DNA of 15,224 bases from Kiritimatiellia bacterium (lineage in GTDB: Bacteria; Verrucomicrobiota; Kiritimatiellia; RFP12; UBA1067), in contig JAQVQN010000011.1 in assembly GCA_028701555.1 (NCBI GenBank), forward strand, positions 1 through 15,224, read 5' to 3'. Below are positions 14,163 through 15,224 of this stretch, piece by piece; the first letter of the stretch is position 1, and the number at the start of each line of letters is the position of its first letter. The notes under the pieces were generated by a model. That model had not been told where the DNA came from. It saw nothing but the letters and a program-made list of their open reading frames with translations, and ran no database searches. The position numbers were made by a program, and so were the translations under genes.

Positions 14163-14633
14163 CTACCACGCATAATGCGCAAAGGCCTTGTTGGCCTGCG
14201 CCATCTTGTGCGTGTCATCGCGCTTCTTGATCACATTACCTTGATTGTTGTAAGCTTCTATCAGCTCTAAAGCCACAGCTTTGGGCATCGGCGTACCGCG
14301 CCGCGAACTGGCGCAGGTAGTCATCCACCGCAGCGCCAGCGACAACTGCCGCGCCGGACGGATCTCCACCGGCACCGGATAGGTCGTGCCGCCAACGCGA
14401 CGCGACTTGACTTCGACCTTTGGCTTCATGTTAGCGATCGCCGTGTCCATAACCTCGACCGGATCCTTGCCTGTCTTCTCGCGCAACTCTTCAATCGCGC
14501 CGTACACGATCCGCTCGGCCGTGGTCTTCTTGCCGCTCTTCATCAGGGCGCGCACAACCCGGGCGACCAACTCGCTGTTGTACTTGGGATCCGCCGGATG
14601 CGCCCTCTTCACTGCTCTACGCCGTCTTGCCAT
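14163..14633 (-). CDS. rpsG: 30S ribosomal protein S7
   Basis: S7 nucleates assembly of the 30S head and contacts E-site tRNA. In E. coli it is the autogenous repressor of the str operon, binding mRNA between rpsL and rpsG. The 156-aa chain has ARRRRAVKRAHPADPKYNSE at the N-terminus, GGTTYPVPVEIRPARQLSLA (81-100) with the beta-hairpin arm, and ends KMAQANKAFAHYAW. ATG at 14633 follows GGAG by eight bases. The 18-base gap after rpsL has no room for the E. coli-type S7 site; the 154-base gap after rpsG does hold a structured element. Confidence 0.98.
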   Translation of the reverse strand: MARRRRAVKRAHPADPKYNSELVARVVRALMKSGKKTTAERIVYGAIEELREKTGKDPVEVMDTAIANMKPKVEVKSRRVGGTTYPVPVEIRPARQLSLALRWMTTCASSRRGTPMPKAVALELIEAYNNQGNVIKKRDDTHKMAQANKAFAHYAW

Positions 14634-14651
14634 ATTTTTAGCTCCGCCCGT

Positions 14652-15032
14652 CTATTCAGCTTTCTTCTGACGCTTCATGCCGTATTTTGAACGGCTACGG
14701 TTACGCCCGGAAACACCCAGACTGTCTAGGCATCCGCGCACAATATGATAACGCACACCCGGAAGATCCTTGACACGCCCGCCGCGCACCAGAACAACAC
14801 TGTGCTCTTGCAGATTGTGCCCCTCGCCGGGAATGTAGGCCGTCACTTCGTAACCCGTTGTCAAACGCACACGCGCAACCTTGCGCAACGCCGAATTGGG
14901 CTTCTTGGGCGTCTGGGTTTTCACGACAAGGCAAACTCCGCGACGCTGCGGACACGCCTTGAGCGCTGGCGACTTGCTCTTCTTGCGCATCTGGACACGT
15001 CCCTTGCGCACTAACTGGTTGATCGTCGGCAT
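14652..15032 (-). CDS. rpsL: 30S ribosomal protein S12
   Basis: S12 lies at the decoding centre and controls accuracy. The 126-aa chain starts MPTINQLVRKGR and holds CPQRRGVCLVVKTQTPKKPN (27-46). Lys43 and Lys88, the residues changed in streptomycin-resistant mutants, are wild type. Asp89 in RVKDLPGVRYHIVRG is the residue that receives the methylthio group in many bacteria. The end GRNRSRSKYGMKRQKK is normal. It is the first gene of the cluster, with ATG at 15032 and GGAAGGG about ten bases upstream, and follows the promoter at 15074-15101 by a leader of about 34 bases. Confidence 0.98.
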   Translation of the reverse strand: MPTINQLVRKGRVQMRKKSKSPALKACPQRRGVCLVVKTQTPKKPNSALRKVARVRLTTGYEVTAYIPGEGHNLQEHSVVLVRGGRVKDLPGVRYHIVRGCLDSLGVSGRNRSRSKYGMKRQKKAE

Positions 15033-15073
15033 CTGATGCTTACCCTTCCAATTGGTAATAAATGGATGATTAA

Positions 15074-15101
15074 ATTATCACAGTGCGTTGCATGGAAGCA
15101 A
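15074..15101 (-). promoter_or_regulatory. Sigma-70-like promoter of the ribosomal cluster
   Basis: On the minus strand there is TTGCTT (15096-15101), a 16-base spacer, and GATAAT (15074-15079) preceded by TGT, an extended -10 pattern. Transcription would start near 15067, about 34 bases before the rpsL ATG. It is the best promoter match upstream of rpsL. The palindrome CCAATTGG (15048-15055) lies in the leader next to the ribosome binding site. Confidence 0.65.
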
Positions 15102-15224
15102 GCGTGGATTTTATTAAAATGAACTTTTTTTTACGCACCCTTAATTGTAATCGGGATCAGTGCTGACACTGATGCCGCTCCTGACGCTGGGCGTCCTGCC
15201 CTTCAAGCTTTTTCGGGGTGCTTA
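15102..15224. other. Right edge with two hairpins, no supported gene
   Basis: A seven-pair hairpin, ATCAGTG (15156-15162) with CACTGAT (15167-15173), and a five-pair hairpin, GACGC (15183-15187) with GCGTC (15191-15195), lie upstream of the rpsL promoter. On the minus strand a run of A (15124-15132 as T on plus) follows rather than T, so neither is a clear intrinsic terminator for a gene upstream. A plus-strand frame from ATG 15172 stays open to the window end (MPLLTLGVLPFKLFRGA), but it has no convincing ribosome binding site. The minus-strand frames close within 23 codons of the edge. The upstream gene (rpoC in many bacteria) cannot be identified. Confidence 0.35.

Overview
The window is almost entirely one long minus-strand run of translation genes: a fused str, S10 and spc ribosomal-protein cluster, read from the right end leftwards as rpsL, rpsG, fusA, rpsJ, rplC, rplD, rplW, rplB, rpsS, rplV, rpsC, rplP, rpmC, rpsQ, rplN, rplX, rplE, rpsN, rpsH, rplF, rplR, rpsE, rplO, secY. 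The order is the standard bacterial one. There are three departures: no tuf gene between fusA and rpsJ, no rpmD (L30) between rpsE and rplO, and nothing of the usual tail after secY (adk, map, infA, rpmJ, rpsM and so on).

The organism is a bacterium with moderately high GC coding sequence, a zinc-binding (four-cysteine) S14 and no L30 at the usual place. The missing rpmD, the SecY and L2 sequence style and an unusual EF-G suggest the Planctomycetes-Verrucomicrobia-Chlamydiae group (Lentisphaerae/Kiritimatiellae-like). This is inference from recalled sequence patterns and I hold it loosely.

Layout. (1) 1-172: window edge with a possible tail of a plus-strand gene, and a strong minus-strand terminator at 104-137. 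(2) 173-418, minus: a small predicted secreted protein with its own promoter (458-486) and terminator. (3) 419-747: AT-richer spacer with a weakly supported 58-codon reading frame (448-624, minus). (4) 748-1611, plus: a membrane-anchored PIG-L/LmbE-type deacetylase, convergent with secY and sharing a hairpin (1610-1637) with it. (5) 1642-15032, minus: the ribosomal cluster, driven by a good promoter (15074-15101) just upstream of rpsL. (6) 15102-15224: two hairpins and no supported gene.

The cluster genes are packed with gaps of about 0-30 bases or small overlaps, so translational coupling is likely throughout. Two spacers break this rule and both are rich in predicted RNA structure: 154 bases between rpsG and fusA, holding a symmetrical 72-base hairpin, and 119 bases between rplN and rplX, holding three short hairpins. 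Those spacers, the divergent EF-G (resembling mtEFG2/spdEFG2-type recycling factors in places) and the small secreted protein are the points most worth a second look. I did not find a mobile element, CRISPR array, tRNA, rRNA or defence system. Most of this window is ordinary housekeeping sequence.
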